DNA from: Panacagrimonas sp.
Lineage (GTDB): Bacteria > Pseudomonadota > Gammaproteobacteria > Nevskiales > Nevskiaceae
NCBI RefSeq assembly: GCF_020697055.1
Contig: NZ_JAJFBP010000015.1
Coordinates: 1 to 64,000 of the forward strand
Length of the DNA: 64,000 nucleotides
Reading direction: 5' to 3'
Shown here: positions 7,863 through 16,117 of the stretch, piece after piece
How the letters are laid out: each line of letters opens with the position of its first letter
How positions within the stretch are numbered: the stretch's first letter is position 1
Program-made: the position numbers and the translations under genes
Notes under the pieces: generated by a model
What the model was told of the DNA's origin: nothing
The model's input: the letters and a program-made list of their open reading frames with translations, nothing else
Databases searched by the model: none

Positions 7863-8177
7863 AGGTGCGCGGCTTGGTGCGAAGCGCGCTCGCGGCTCGT
7901 CTTCGGCAACGTGCCGCTGGGTTCGGACGCCGCACAGAAAAAACCCAGCGGATCGGGGAAATCGCGCTGGGCCAAGTGTTCCGGCTGGGGTGAGCCGGGT
8001 CCCGTCCAGGGAGAGGGACGGGAGGAGCGCGGGTAGGGAAATCCGCCACTCGAACGATTGGAGGGCGCCGCACCTGGAAAGTTCAATCGGAAGTATTTCG
8101 CGATCGGTTTGGCGCGCAGATCCCGGGCACGCGAATTGAGGGCCAGCGCCGTGGCGCGCCGACAGCACGAGGAGTCC
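7863..8177. other. Intergenic stretch with one long-loop inverted repeat
   Basis: No gene seen. CCGCTGGGTT (7914-7923) pairs with AACCCAGCGG (7942-7951) across an 18-base loop. The loop is long and no T-tract follows on the plus strand, so I do not call it a terminator for the glycosylase gene. Confidence 0.4.
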
Positions 8178-8399
8178 ATGGCCCCCGATGAAGCGATCAC
8201 CGAATACTGGCGCCAGCACTATTGCGCAGGTGACTGCACGATCTGCGGCGGTCGTGGCTGGTTCGATACGACCGGCACCTGTTCCCGTGCAGGCCGACCG
8301 GTCGGCCGGCTGCACTATTGCATCTGCCCCAATGGCCAGCAGTTGCGAGCCTCCAATTTTCCGATCACCTCCGACGGAGCCGGTCACCCGGCGCACTGA
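8178..8399 (+). CDS. Small Cys-rich protein of unknown function
   Basis: 73 aa. The start at 8178 follows a good AGGAG site. The core YCAGDCTICGGRGWFDTTG then CSRAGRPVGRLHYCICPNGQ holds six cysteines in CxxxCxxC and CxC-like spacing, suggesting a zinc ribbon or rubredoxin-like knot. I do not recognise the family. It is followed by two more small ORFs on the same strand, the third of which also has paired CxxC motifs, so the three may be one transcript. Confidence 0.6.
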   Translation: MAPDEAITEYWRQHYCAGDCTICGGRGWFDTTGTCSRAGRPVGRLHYCICPNGQQLRASNFPITSDGAGHPAH

Positions 8400-8474
8400 C
8401 GCGACGGCGCGCGGCTCCCGCGCCGAAGCATCTGGCAACCCCTGCCCGCGCGGTGACCCGTCGAGAACGAATGC

Positions 8475-8738
8475 ATGACGCGGATCCGATGGTTTCGCCA
8501 CCGCGTCAACGACCGGCTCGTGGTGCACACCGGCCGCGTCGGCGCCACCGAAGCCTGGGTCTATGCCTACACGCTCGATGAGCGATCCGTGGAAAATCCC
8601 GACGATCTGTTCCCGAGTGCGACGCAAGCGTTCGACGAGGCCCTTCTCGATGCCCATGCCACCCTCAGCCTCGGCCGGGTTCGTGCCGTCTCCACCGACG
8701 CACATCACGGTCCGCATCGACGCCCTACAGACGCGTGA
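8475..8738 (+). CDS. Hypothetical small protein
   Basis: 87 aa, no cysteines. MTRIRWFRHRVNDRLVVHTG and VYAYTLDERSVENPDDLF look like an ordinary folded alpha/beta domain, with balanced charged and hydrophobic residues up to about residue 70, then a His/Arg-rich tail. I recognise no family. Its ribosome site is weak. Same strand and about 75 bases after the Cys-rich ORF, so possibly co-transcribed. Real-gene status rests on composition only. Confidence 0.45.
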   Translation: MTRIRWFRHRVNDRLVVHTGRVGATEAWVYAYTLDERSVENPDDLFPSATQAFDEALLDAHATLSLGRVRAVSTDAHHGPHRRPTDA

Positions 8739-8849
8739 GCACCTCTTGAATGACCCGCTGCGCCACCCCATCACCAGTCCCGGCTGAAGGCCGATCGCGG
8801 ACGCAGGTCCGCGCGCCCGGTATCGAAACTTGATCATGGAGAGATGAAG

Positions 8850-9113
8850 ATGAACGCTCTGTGCTCACGCTGCGAATCCCTTACCAAGTCACCGCGTCGG
8901 GATGACGTCCCCTCGCACCTGCAGCGGCTCGGACCCCCGACCGACCGACCGCGGCCGTTTCGCTATCTGTGCATGCCTTGCGGTTCGACGTGGACGTGGC
9001 GCCTCGACGAGGGATGGTGCCTGAGCTGGTCCAGCGCGCCGGATTTTTCCCAGCCGCGGATACCGGCGACGCAACGGGTCGACGGGTCGGCGGGTTCCAC
9101 GTTGCCGGGATGA
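8850..9113 (+). CDS. Small zinc-ribbon-like protein
   Basis: 87 aa from the second of two in-frame ATGs (8844 and 8850); GGAGAG lies about 6 bases upstream of the second. Two CxxC pairs, LCSRCESL near the start and YLCMPCGSTWTWRLDEGWCL in the middle, would make a classic zinc ribbon. The C-terminal 25 residues look disordered. The family is unknown. It may be a DNA-, RNA- or protein-binding zinc module and may belong to the same transcript as the two small ORFs upstream. Confidence 0.55.
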   Translation: MNALCSRCESLTKSPRRDDVPSHLQRLGPPTDRPRPFRYLCMPCGSTWTWRLDEGWCLSWSSAPDFSQPRIPATQRVDGSAGSTLPG

Positions 9114-9206
9114 GCACGAAGGTGTGTCGGCCATCGGTTTGGCGCCGGGACACCTATCCGGCGCGCGGACCCGATCGTGAAAGTTGAAGCCCGGCGGCGC
9201 GTCTCC

Positions 9207-9842
9207 ATGTTGTCGCCCATGCGCGCCGCACTGCAGGCCTTGTGTTCGTCGTTGTTGCTCGTCACTGCCGAAAGCGCCGTGGCCGACCCTGTTTCGCCCG
9301 ACGACGTGCGCCCGCTCACGAACCAGATCAGCCAGCAGCTGGCATCGTCGAAACGGGTGCTCGCCGTCGGCGACAGCCTGACCGCGGGTTACAACGTGGC
9401 GCGCCAAGACAGCTATCCCTCCGTGCTCGGCAAACGCCTGGGCATCAGCGTTCGCAACGGCGGCGTCAGCGGCGAAACCAGTGCCGGACTCCTGCGCCGG
9501 CTGCCGGCGCTGCTGAAAGGCGGGCCTTACGACACGGTGCTGCTGTGCACCGGAGGAAACGACTGGCTTCGCGGGGTTCCCGCTCCGGAACTGCAGGCCA
9601 ATCTGGAGCGGGCGATCGACCTGATCCGAAATGCCGGTGCCGCGCCACTGCTGGTCGCCGTCCCGATGCTGCCGTTGGCGCTCGCCGATCATCCCGTCTA
9701 CCAGCAGGTCGCCGCGAAAAAGAATGTTCCGCTGGCCGGCGGCTTCGGGCTGGTGTTGGGACGCCAGCATTTCCAGCCAGACGGCCTGCATCCCAACGCG
9801 GCGGGGTACCGGCAGATCGTGGATCGGCTGTTGTCGAGCTGA
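9207..9842 (+). CDS. Secreted SGNH/GDSL-type esterase
   Basis: 211 aa from 9207, with a signal peptide (MRAALQALCSSLLLVTAESAVA, cleaved near DPV). VLAVGDSLTAGYN is block I with the catalytic serine, GGNDWL gives the oxyanion-hole Asn block, and DGLHPN holds the catalytic Asp-His. This order and length match the TesA/arylesterase branch of SGNH hydrolases that act in the periplasm on short or medium acyl esters. The exact start is uncertain: a GTG at 9177 and an ATG at 9219 are also in frame, and none has a strong ribosome site. Confidence 0.85.
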   Translation: MLSPMRAALQALCSSLLLVTAESAVADPVSPDDVRPLTNQISQQLASSKRVLAVGDSLTAGYNVARQDSYPSVLGKRLGISVRNGGVSGETSAGLLRRLPALLKGGPYDTVLLCTGGNDWLRGVPAPELQANLERAIDLIRNAGAAPLLVAVPMLPLALADHPVYQQVAAKKNVPLAGGFGLVLGRQHFQPDGLHPNAAGYRQIVDRLLSS

Positions 9843-9964
9843 CGCGACGGCCCGATTCCGGTGATCTCTGACGCCTTGGCACTGGGCGTTGGCGAGCTGG
9901 CCGCGCCCCGGGCATCCGTCTTGCCGGCGCAGTGGCTCCGTCCCGCCACCGAACCGGAAGACCC

Positions 9965-10405
9965 ATGGACACCGTCATCAAAGCCCTCAACGAACTGATC
10001 GAGCTCGACCACGACGCCATCGAGGCGTATCGGGCCGCCATCGACCGGCTGGAGTCGCCCGATTTCAAGTCGGCGCTGACCGCGTATTGCGCGGACCACG
10101 AACGGCATACGCGAAACCTGTCCGACGTCGTCCGGCGCCTGGGCGGTACGCCCGCGTCCGGTCCCGACATGAAGAAATTCCTGACCAAGGGCAAGGTCGT
10201 GCTGGCCGATCTGGTCGGGGGCGATCACGCCATCCTGACGGCGATGCGGATGAACGAAGAGGTCACCAACAAGGCCTACGAGGCTGCGCTCAACGTCGAC
10301 ATGGATCCGGAGGCCCGCGCCGTGGTGGCGAGCAACCTCGAGGATGAGCGTCGACATCGTGCGTGGATCCAGAGCCAGCTCGATCTGGACAAGCGCGAGG
10401 CATAG
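9965..10405 (+). CDS. Ferritin-like four-helix protein, PA2169/DUF2383 family
   Basis: 146 aa. Four amphipathic helices with ferritin-type Glu/His pairs: ELIELDHDAIEAYRAAIDRL, then CADHERHTRNLSDVVRRLGG, then the NEEVTNKAYEAAL segment, and finally ASNLEDERRHRAWIQSQLD. The GGDHAILTAM stretch between is typical of the PA2169 four-helix-bundle group (DUF2383). Its function is not established; a di-metal site and a role in stress or spore-like persistence have been proposed for relatives. Monocistronic by appearance, about 165 bases before the tiny peptide gene. Confidence 0.8.
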   Translation: MDTVIKALNELIELDHDAIEAYRAAIDRLESPDFKSALTAYCADHERHTRNLSDVVRRLGGTPASGPDMKKFLTKGKVVLADLVGGDHAILTAMRMNEEVTNKAYEAALNVDMDPEARAVVASNLEDERRHRAWIQSQLDLDKREA

Positions 10406-10624
10406 CGCGTACCCGGCCGCGAAAAGCAGAGGCTTGGCGGCCAGAGCGAATCCGCCAGGACGGCGATCGTGTCTTCGGACCGCCGGCGCTCCCGACGTTC
10501 GGCTCGGCCAAAGATCGGTGTTGCCGGCCCTCTTGGAATCCAAGACGACCTTCCTAAGGAGATTCGCGGGATGCCGCTGTTCGGGTCCCGCCCATCACCC
10601 TTCGCTGATATCAGGAGGTTCGCT

Positions 10625-10720
10625 ATGAATACGATTTCGATGCTTCAGTGGGCCAAGCCGCGTCGAGTCCCCGTCAACGGTTCCAATGTGACGCAGATCA
10701 GCACGCCCTGGGCCGCGTAA
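10625..10720 (+). CDS. Tiny peptide gene (31 aa), weakly PqqA-like
   Basis: MNTISMLQWAKPRRVPVNGS continuing to NVTQISTPWAA, with a near-ideal AGGAGG site 7 bases upstream and a Rho-independent hairpin 33 bases after the stop. A second in-frame ATG at 10571, itself after TAAGGAG, would give 49 aa. The WAKP and GxxVT spacing recalls the PQQ precursor PqqA (WTKP, GxEVTxY), but the Glu and Tyr that PqqD/PqqE join are absent, and no pqq or radical-SAM gene is in this window. It could be a regulatory leader peptide, a RiPP precursor or a small stress peptide. No family is assigned. Confidence 0.5.
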   Translation: MNTISMLQWAKPRRVPVNGSNVTQISTPWAA

Positions 10721-10752
10721 GCCGCAAACCGGACGGCGCGGCGGCTCCGAGT

Positions 10753-10783
10753 TCGGCCCGACAAGTTCGGGCCGATTTGTTTT
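10753..10783 (+). terminator. Rho-independent terminator after the tiny peptide gene
   Basis: TCGGCCCGA (10753-10761) and TCGGGCCGA (10767-10775) form a perfect 9-pair GC-rich stem with a 5-base loop, followed by TTTGTTTT. It separates the 31-aa ORF from the alcohol dehydrogenase gene, supporting the view that the peptide region is its own transcript (or that this is an attenuator for the downstream gene). Confidence 0.75.
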
Positions 10784-10859
10784 GGGGCATTCGCGATCCA
10801 GCAGGCAGGAACACCGAATGCGGCGCCAGATCGGCACCCATCTTTGCTGGAGACGTTCC

Positions 10860-12017
10860 GTGCTTGCGATGAGCTACCGAGGGCCTTACCGCGTGCGCGT
10901 GGTCGACAAGCCGATGCCTGAAATAGAGCATCCGGGCGATGCGATCGTGCGCGTGACCCGATCCTGTATCTGCGGATCCGATCTGCATCTGTATCACGGC
11001 CTGATTCCCGACACGCGGGTAGGTCAGACCTTCGGACACGAATTCGTCGGCATCGTCGAGGACGTCGGACCGGCGGTGCATCAGCTCAAGCCCGGCGACC
11101 GGGTGATCATACCCTTCAACATCGCCTGCGGGCAGTGCTACTTCTGCCTCAAGGGCCTCACCAGCAACTGCCACAACGCCAACCCGAACGCGACCGCGAT
11201 CGGCGCGATCTTCGGCTATTCCCACACCACGGGCGGCTATGACGGAGGCCAGGCGGAGTACGTACGGGTCCCGTTCGCCGACGTGGGGCCGATGAAGATT
11301 CCGGACGACGTGGGAGACGACGATGCGGCGCTCTGCACCGATGCGTTTCCGACCGGCTACCAGGCGGCGGAGATGGCCGGCATCAAGCGCGGAGACTCGG
11401 TGGTGATCTTCGGTGCAGGCCCGATCGGCCTGTTCGCGGCACGCTCGGCCTGGTTCATGGGGGCGGGTCGCGTGATGATCGTGGACGAACTCGACTACCG
11501 GCTGGAGTTCGCGGCGCGATTCGCGCAATGCGAGACCTTCAACTTTCGCCACGTGTCCGACCCCGTCTGGTCGCTGAAGAAGTCCAGCGACTGGCTCGGC
11601 TGGGACGCCGCGATCGAAGCGGTCGGGTGCGAAGCACGGGGCAGTGCCTTCCAGCGGGCTTTGGGCATCCGCCCGTTCAAGATCCAGGGCGGCACCGCCA
11701 CCGCGCTGTACTGGGCCATCGACGTGGTCCGCAAGGGCGGAATCGTCTCGATCGTCGGCGCATTCGGCCCGACACTGAACCTGGTGAACATCGGGGCCGC
11801 GTTGAACAAGGGGCTCACGCTGCGAATGAATCAGGCCAGCGTGCGGCGGTATCTGCCGCGCTGCCTCGAGCACATCCAGGCCGGACACATCCGACCCAGC
11901 GACGTGATCACGCACCGGATTCCGCTGGCCGACGTCGCCGACGGTTATCACCTGTTCTCCAGCAAGCTCGACGAATGCATCAAGCCGATGCTGATCCCGT
12001 CGGGCGCAACGCATTGA
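10860..12017 (+). CDS. Zinc-dependent alcohol dehydrogenase
   Basis: 385 aa MDR-superfamily dehydrogenase. Catalytic zinc ligands lie in CICGSDLHLYHG and GHEFVGIVEDVG. The structural zinc loop has CGQCYFCLKGLTSNC (four cysteines), and the nucleotide fold has VVIFGAGPIGLFAARSAWFM. It resembles the formaldehyde-dehydrogenase-like group with a long insertion near SHTTGGYDGGQAEYVRVPFA. The GTG start at 10860 has GGAGA 5 bases upstream; starting at ATG 10869 would remove three residues. Immediately followed (12 bases) by a membrane-anchored partner gene. Substrate is unknown. Confidence 0.88.
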   Translation: MLAMSYRGPYRVRVVDKPMPEIEHPGDAIVRVTRSCICGSDLHLYHGLIPDTRVGQTFGHEFVGIVEDVGPAVHQLKPGDRVIIPFNIACGQCYFCLKGLTSNCHNANPNATAIGAIFGYSHTTGGYDGGQAEYVRVPFADVGPMKIPDDVGDDDAALCTDAFPTGYQAAEMAGIKRGDSVVIFGAGPIGLFAARSAWFMGAGRVMIVDELDYRLEFAARFAQCETFNFRHVSDPVWSLKKSSDWLGWDAAIEAVGCEARGSAFQRALGIRPFKIQGGTATALYWAIDVVRKGGIVSIVGAFGPTLNLVNIGAALNKGLTLRMNQASVRRYLPRCLEHIQAGHIRPSDVITHRIPLADVADGYHLFSSKLDECIKPMLIPSGATH

Positions 12018-12029
12018 GGAAACCTCGAC

Positions 12030-12665
12030 ATGGACCAGAAACTGGGCGCTTCGTCGGAAGACCTGCTCGTCGCGCCGGTGCCGGGCGGAAAATCGCTGGA
12101 CTCGATGCAACGCCAGGTCATCGATCTTTCGCACGCGATCAATGGGTGGGGTTCGGACCTGGATCCCGAACGCCGGCCGGGCGTTCCGCGTGACGCGGCG
12201 CCGGCGCTCGGCGCGGAGGCACTCTATCCGTCGATGGATGCGCAGCTTCCCACCGTCAAGATCCACAAGTCGACCGAACATGGGCGCCTGACGCCGGTCT
12301 TCGGCAGTACCTGCCCGCCTCGCGGTCTGAGCGGACTGATGCGCGACCGGGCCTACCACTACAGCGAAGGGCGCCTGGCCCGCTGGATGCTGCTGCTGCT
12401 CGCCGATCGCGTCGACATGGTCGAGCATCTCGCCGAAGACCTCGTGCGTCTGCGACCGCCCAACCTCGTCGACGAAATGGGCTTGCGCACCGAGTGGCGC
12501 CACAACCGCGGGCCGTTCGTCTCGCGAATCGTGCTGGCAACGGCAATCGCCACCGTGGCCGTCGCGCTGTTGCGCCGACGCGGTACCGCCCGCACAGCCG
12601 CACCGTCGGGCGCTGCCCGTTCCGGCCGCCGGTCGGGCAAGCCGCTGCGCGCGCGCAGGGCATGA
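12030..12665 (+). CDS. Hypothetical protein with C-terminal membrane anchor
   Basis: 211 aa. The soluble part (about residues 1-160) has no domain I know: SLDSMQRQVIDLSHAINGWG, RGLSGLMRDRAYHYSEGRLA, RWMLLLLADRVDMVEHLAED. One membrane span follows (SRIVLATAIATVAVALL) and then a very basic tail of RRRGTARTAA type. The gene starts 12 bases after the dehydrogenase stop with GAGGAAA as ribosome site, so the two are almost certainly co-transcribed and may work as a pair, with this protein holding the dehydrogenase or a substrate at the membrane. Confidence 0.65.
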   Translation: MDQKLGASSEDLLVAPVPGGKSLDSMQRQVIDLSHAINGWGSDLDPERRPGVPRDAAPALGAEALYPSMDAQLPTVKIHKSTEHGRLTPVFGSTCPPRGLSGLMRDRAYHYSEGRLARWMLLLLADRVDMVEHLAEDLVRLRPPNLVDEMGLRTEWRHNRGPFVSRIVLATAIATVAVALLRRRGTARTAAPSGAARSGRRSGKPLRARRA

Positions 12666-12917
12666 CCGAGATCCGCGCACCGGCGACCCGTAACCCGGCC
12701 GCGCGCCGGTCGCTAACGATTTCTTAACGAACCCGGACGTACGCTCGACGGGTGCGAATCACCACCCGACCGCGATGAGCCGATCGATCCAGCAGATCGA
12801 AGGCGGCGCCGCGCGCCGATCACGACCGGCGCTTCGAAGGTCGGTGTCGTCACCGGTCCAGGCCCAACCCGGTGCTCGACGCCGCCCGCGCACCCTTCCG
12901 GAACCCGGAAGCGCTCC

Positions 12918-13196
12918 ATGAGCAGCGACACGGGCCTGCGCGCCCGGACGCCCAAGGCGCTGTACCGCCACCGCACGCGGCTCGGATCGGTCCATATCGC
13001 GCCTTGTCGCGGCGGATGGCAGATCCAGCACGACGGCGCGGCGCTCGGGTTGCCGTGTCCGACCGCGGAGGACGCGCTGGCCGAGCTGATCACCGGTCGC
13101 ACCCGGCTGGCTTCGCACGACACCGATCCGTCGACGCTGGGCATCGCCTCGTCGCTGGAGCAATGGGAACGACTGGGCTGGGTGACGGGGCCCTGA
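12918..13196 (+). CDS. Hypothetical small protein
   Basis: 92 aa, with GGAAG about 7 bases before the ATG. The sequence RHRTRLGSVHIAPCRGGWQI then PCPTAEDALAELITGRTRL looks like a compact alpha/beta domain. No family recognised. It lies 53 bases before the methyltransferase start on the same strand, so the two may share a message. Confidence 0.5.
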   Translation: MSSDTGLRARTPKALYRHRTRLGSVHIAPCRGGWQIQHDGAALGLPCPTAEDALAELITGRTRLASHDTDPSTLGIASSLEQWERLGWVTGP

Positions 13197-13249
13197 AAGC
13201 GGCACTATCTGGCGCAGCACCCGTTGATCCCCAGACCGAGGGCAGCCCG

Positions 13250-14056
13250 ATGAGCGCCAACGCCGACGACCCCTTCGCCCAGCTCAAGGCCGCGCAACGC
13301 GAAGGCTGGGGCCTGTTTTCGCCGCTGGCCGCCGCGACGACTCCCGCGGCGGCGATGCTGGTGTCCTACGCTGGTGTGCGATCCGGACAACGCGTGCTCG
13401 ACGTCGCCTGCGGTACCGGCGTGGTCGCGGTCACCGCCGCGCAACTCGGCGCCGAGGTCGACGGACTCGACCTGTCGCCGGTGCTGCTGGCCGACGCACG
13501 ACGCAACGCCGAGTTGATCGAGACGTCGATCGACTTTCGTGAAGGCGACGTCGAGGCCCTGCCCTATGCCGATGCCAGCTACGACGTCGTGCTCAGCCAG
13601 TTCGGCCATATCTTCGCGCCGCGGCCTGCCGTGGCCCTGTCGGAAATGCTGCGCGTGCTCAAGCCGGGTGGTCGCATCGCATTCTCGACCTGGCCGCCGG
13701 AGCTGCTGCTCGGCCGGCTGTTCGACCTTCTGTGCGAATACCTGCCGCCGCCACCGGGCGTGCCCAAGTCCAGCGAATGGGGTGACGTCGGCGTCGTGCG
13801 CGATCGGCTCGGCACGGCCGTGCGCGACGTCGAGTTCGCGCGCGAGGAGATCACGATCCCTGCGCTCAGCACGCGCCACTACCGGGCGAACATGGAAGTC
13901 ACCGCCGCGCCCTTCGTGAAGCTGGCCAATGAACTGGCCTCGCAACCGGCCAGGCTCGCGGCCTATCGCGCCGGCGTCGATGCGCTGGTGGCGCAATTTC
14001 TTCGCGGCAATCGCGTGCACCAGGGGTTCCTGATGACGCGGGCGATCAAGCGCTGA
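13250..14056 (+). CDS. SAM-dependent class I methyltransferase
   Basis: 268 aa Rossmann-fold methyltransferase. VLDVACGTGVVAVTAAQLGA is motif I (SAM binding), VDGLDLSPVLLADARR is motif II with the acidic ribose-binding residue, and MLRVLKPGGRIAFSTW is the post-II/III region of the UbiE-like Methyltransf_11/25 group. The acceptor cannot be read from sequence; small molecules are usual. The start MSANADDPFAQLK avoids an overlap with the small ORF upstream. It ends 16 bases before the convergent GGDEF-EAL gene. Confidence 0.82.
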   Translation: MSANADDPFAQLKAAQREGWGLFSPLAAATTPAAAMLVSYAGVRSGQRVLDVACGTGVVAVTAAQLGAEVDGLDLSPVLLADARRNAELIETSIDFREGDVEALPYADASYDVVLSQFGHIFAPRPAVALSEMLRVLKPGGRIAFSTWPPELLLGRLFDLLCEYLPPPPGVPKSSEWGDVGVVRDRLGTAVRDVEFAREEITIPALSTRHYRANMEVTAAPFVKLANELASQPARLAAYRAGVDALVAQFLRGNRVHQGFLMTRAIKR

Positions 14057-14072
14057 TCGATCGCGTACCGCG

Positions 14073-15953
14073 TCAGCTGGCGCGGGCCAGCGCCGGCCGC
14101 TCGGGGTCGGCGTGCGCGGCGCAGAACTCGCGGAAAGCCTCGGCCTCGATCGACGGCGAGGTTAGATGCCCCTGGTACTGGTCGCAGTTCCACTGACGCA
14201 GCAATCGCAGCTGCTCCTCGGTCTCCACGCCCTCGGCGACGAACAGCAGGCCCAGGCTGTGGGTCATGCCGATCACCGCCTTGACCAGCAGCGCGCTCTC
14301 GGGATTCTCGGCCAGATCCACGACGAAACTGCGATCGATCTTGATCGAGTTGACCGGGAAGCGCTTGAGATAGCCCAGCGACGAGTAGCCGGTGCCGAAG
14401 TCGTCGAGCGATACCGTGATGCCGCGTTGGCGCAGCGTCTGCAGCACCGAGACCGCGTGATCGGGCGTCGTGATCAACGCGCTTTCGGTGATCTCGAGAT
14501 CGAGGTAGCCGGCGGGCACGCCCGAGCGATCGAGCACGCGCAGGAACGAATCGAGGAAGTCCTCGTCGAGGAACTGGTTGGCCGAGATGTTCACCGACAC
14601 GCGCGGCGGCCGGAATCCCGATTCCACCCAGTTCGCGATCTGCCACAGCACACGCCGCAGCACCCAGCGTCCCAGCGGCACGATCAGGCCCGACTCCTCT
14701 GCCACGGGGATGAACTCGGCCGGCGAGATCGTGCGGCCATCGGGCAGCGTCCAGCGCAGCAGCGCTTCGGCGCCTTCGACGCGATTGCCGTCGACGCTCA
14801 TCTTGGGCTGGTACTGCACCGTGAGTTCGTCGCGCTCGATCGCCACGCGCAGCCGGTCCTCGACTTCCTTGCGCCGGCTCACCGCCGCGCTCATCGCCCC
14901 GTCGAACATCGTCACACGCGCGCGACCGGCACGCTTGGACACGAACATCGCGATGTCGGCGTTGCGCTGCGCATCGGCCGGCGTCGTGCCGTGCTCGGGC
15001 AGCATCGCCACACCGATCGACGCGCTCAGCTGGAAGTGGAACTGGTTGTAGCGATAGGGCCGCGACAGCAGGTCGAGGATCTGCTCGGCCTGGTAGCGCG
15101 CCTCCGACACCTTCTGGATGCTCGACAGCACGACGGCGAACTCGTCGCCGCCCAGGCGCCCTGCGATGCAGTCGCCGGGAATCGCGTGACGCAGGCGCCG
15201 CGAAATCTCGACCAGCAACGCATCGCCCTGCGGGTGCCCGAAGTTGTCGTTGAAATCCTTGAACCGGTCGAGGTCGATGAACAGCAGCGCCGCGGCGGTG
15301 CCGCTGTCCTGGCAGCGCTCGATCACCTCGTTCAGTCGGTGGTCGAAATGCGTGCGGTTGGGCAGCCCGGTCAGCGGATCGTGTCGTGCCTGCTGCTCGA
15401 GCGGCAGCACCACCTTGCGCCGCAGCAGCAGGATCATCAGATGTCCGCCGACCAGCACACCGAGCAGTCCGAACGCCGCCAGGCCCAAGACGCGCCGCGT
15501 CGCATCGGCGGTCACCGGACCGGTGTGACAGCGCAGATAGACGCGCCAGGTGCCGTCCTCGCGCTCCACGTCGAACGCGGTGTCGATGACGCCGTCGCCG
15601 AACACGAAGTGCCGGCCGGGACCGGCCAGGCGGTCCAGACCGAACTCGGTGAATCCCGCCACTCCGGCGTTGCGACCGGTCGCATCGCGCAACATCAGGC
15701 CCAGCATCAGCGGGCGCTGCCGGAAGTCGTCGAGCACCGCCTGCCGACCGGCGCCCTGCAGCAGCGCGTGCACGCGCGACGTCTCCTCGCGCACGGCCGA
15801 CATCACGTATTCATCGCGAACGAAGACCAGCGCCGGCAACAGCACCGCGCCCTGCAGCACGATCAGGCCGAAGAGCACCCAGACGACGAGCGCGCGACCG
15901 CGCTTCGTGCTCCAGGCCTCCCGCACCTCGTGCAGCCAAATCCGTGGATTCAC
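14073..15953 (-). CDS. Membrane GGDEF-EAL cyclic-di-GMP protein
   Basis: 626 aa. The N-terminus has a first membrane span (RALVVWVLFGLIVLQGAVLL), a periplasmic region of about 120 residues, and a second span (VLGLAAFGLLGVLVGGHLMI). The GGDEF domain carries RLGGDEFAVV with an intact GGDEF signature and no RxxD inhibitory site in the expected place. The EAL domain has all main residues: GAEALLRW, VSVNISANQF, LEITESAL, LDDFGTGYSS, IKIDRSFV, VAEGVETEEQ. Both synthesis and hydrolysis of c-di-GMP are therefore possible. A GTG start (GGGVNPRIWLHEV) is assumed, since upstream sequence is intergenic. Divergent from the M24 peptidase gene. Confidence 0.85.
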   Translation of the reverse strand: MNPRIWLHEVREAWSTKRGRALVVWVLFGLIVLQGAVLLPALVFVRDEYVMSAVREETSRVHALLQGAGRQAVLDDFRQRPLMLGLMLRDATGRNAGVAGFTEFGLDRLAGPGRHFVFGDGVIDTAFDVEREDGTWRVYLRCHTGPVTADATRRVLGLAAFGLLGVLVGGHLMILLLRRKVVLPLEQQARHDPLTGLPNRTHFDHRLNEVIERCQDSGTAAALLFIDLDRFKDFNDNFGHPQGDALLVEISRRLRHAIPGDCIAGRLGGDEFAVVLSSIQKVSEARYQAEQILDLLSRPYRYNQFHFQLSASIGVAMLPEHGTTPADAQRNADIAMFVSKRAGRARVTMFDGAMSAAVSRRKEVEDRLRVAIERDELTVQYQPKMSVDGNRVEGAEALLRWTLPDGRTISPAEFIPVAEESGLIVPLGRWVLRRVLWQIANWVESGFRPPRVSVNISANQFLDEDFLDSFLRVLDRSGVPAGYLDLEITESALITTPDHAVSVLQTLRQRGITVSLDDFGTGYSSLGYLKRFPVNSIKIDRSFVVDLAENPESALLVKAVIGMTHSLGLLFVAEGVETEEQLRLLRQWNCDQYQGHLTSPSIEAEAFREFCAAHADPERPALARAS

Positions 15954-16079
15954 CCCGCCCCCGATGGCGTACCGGTCCGCCCCCCGACGGTTCCCTGCGC
16001 ACGCATTGCGCCGTATTGTGCCCGCGGCCCCAGCGCCGCGCGCGGCTGCCGGAAACGACAGTGCACCGACCGGGACGAA

Positions 16080-16102
16080 CGTTACCATTGGTCGATGTAA
16101 CG
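16080..16102. promoter_or_regulatory. Operator-like inverted repeat upstream of the M24 peptidase gene
   Basis: CGTTAC (16080-16085) and GTAACG (16097-16102) are perfect arms separated by 11 bases, ending 15 bases before the M24 peptidase ATG in the divergent promoter region. GTTAC/GTAAC half-sites are common for TetR-type dimers. No specific regulator can be named from this window. Confidence 0.4.
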
Positions 16103-16117
16103 ATCTGGGAGTCGTCC

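Noticed and set aside
7914-7951. Long-loop inverted repeat as terminator for the DNA glycosylase
   Set aside because: The 18-base loop and the lack of a T-tract on the right side make it a poor terminator.
10625-10720. Calling the small peptide pqqA
   Set aside because: The Glu and Tyr needed for PQQ are absent and no pqq genes are in the window; kept as an unassigned peptide gene.
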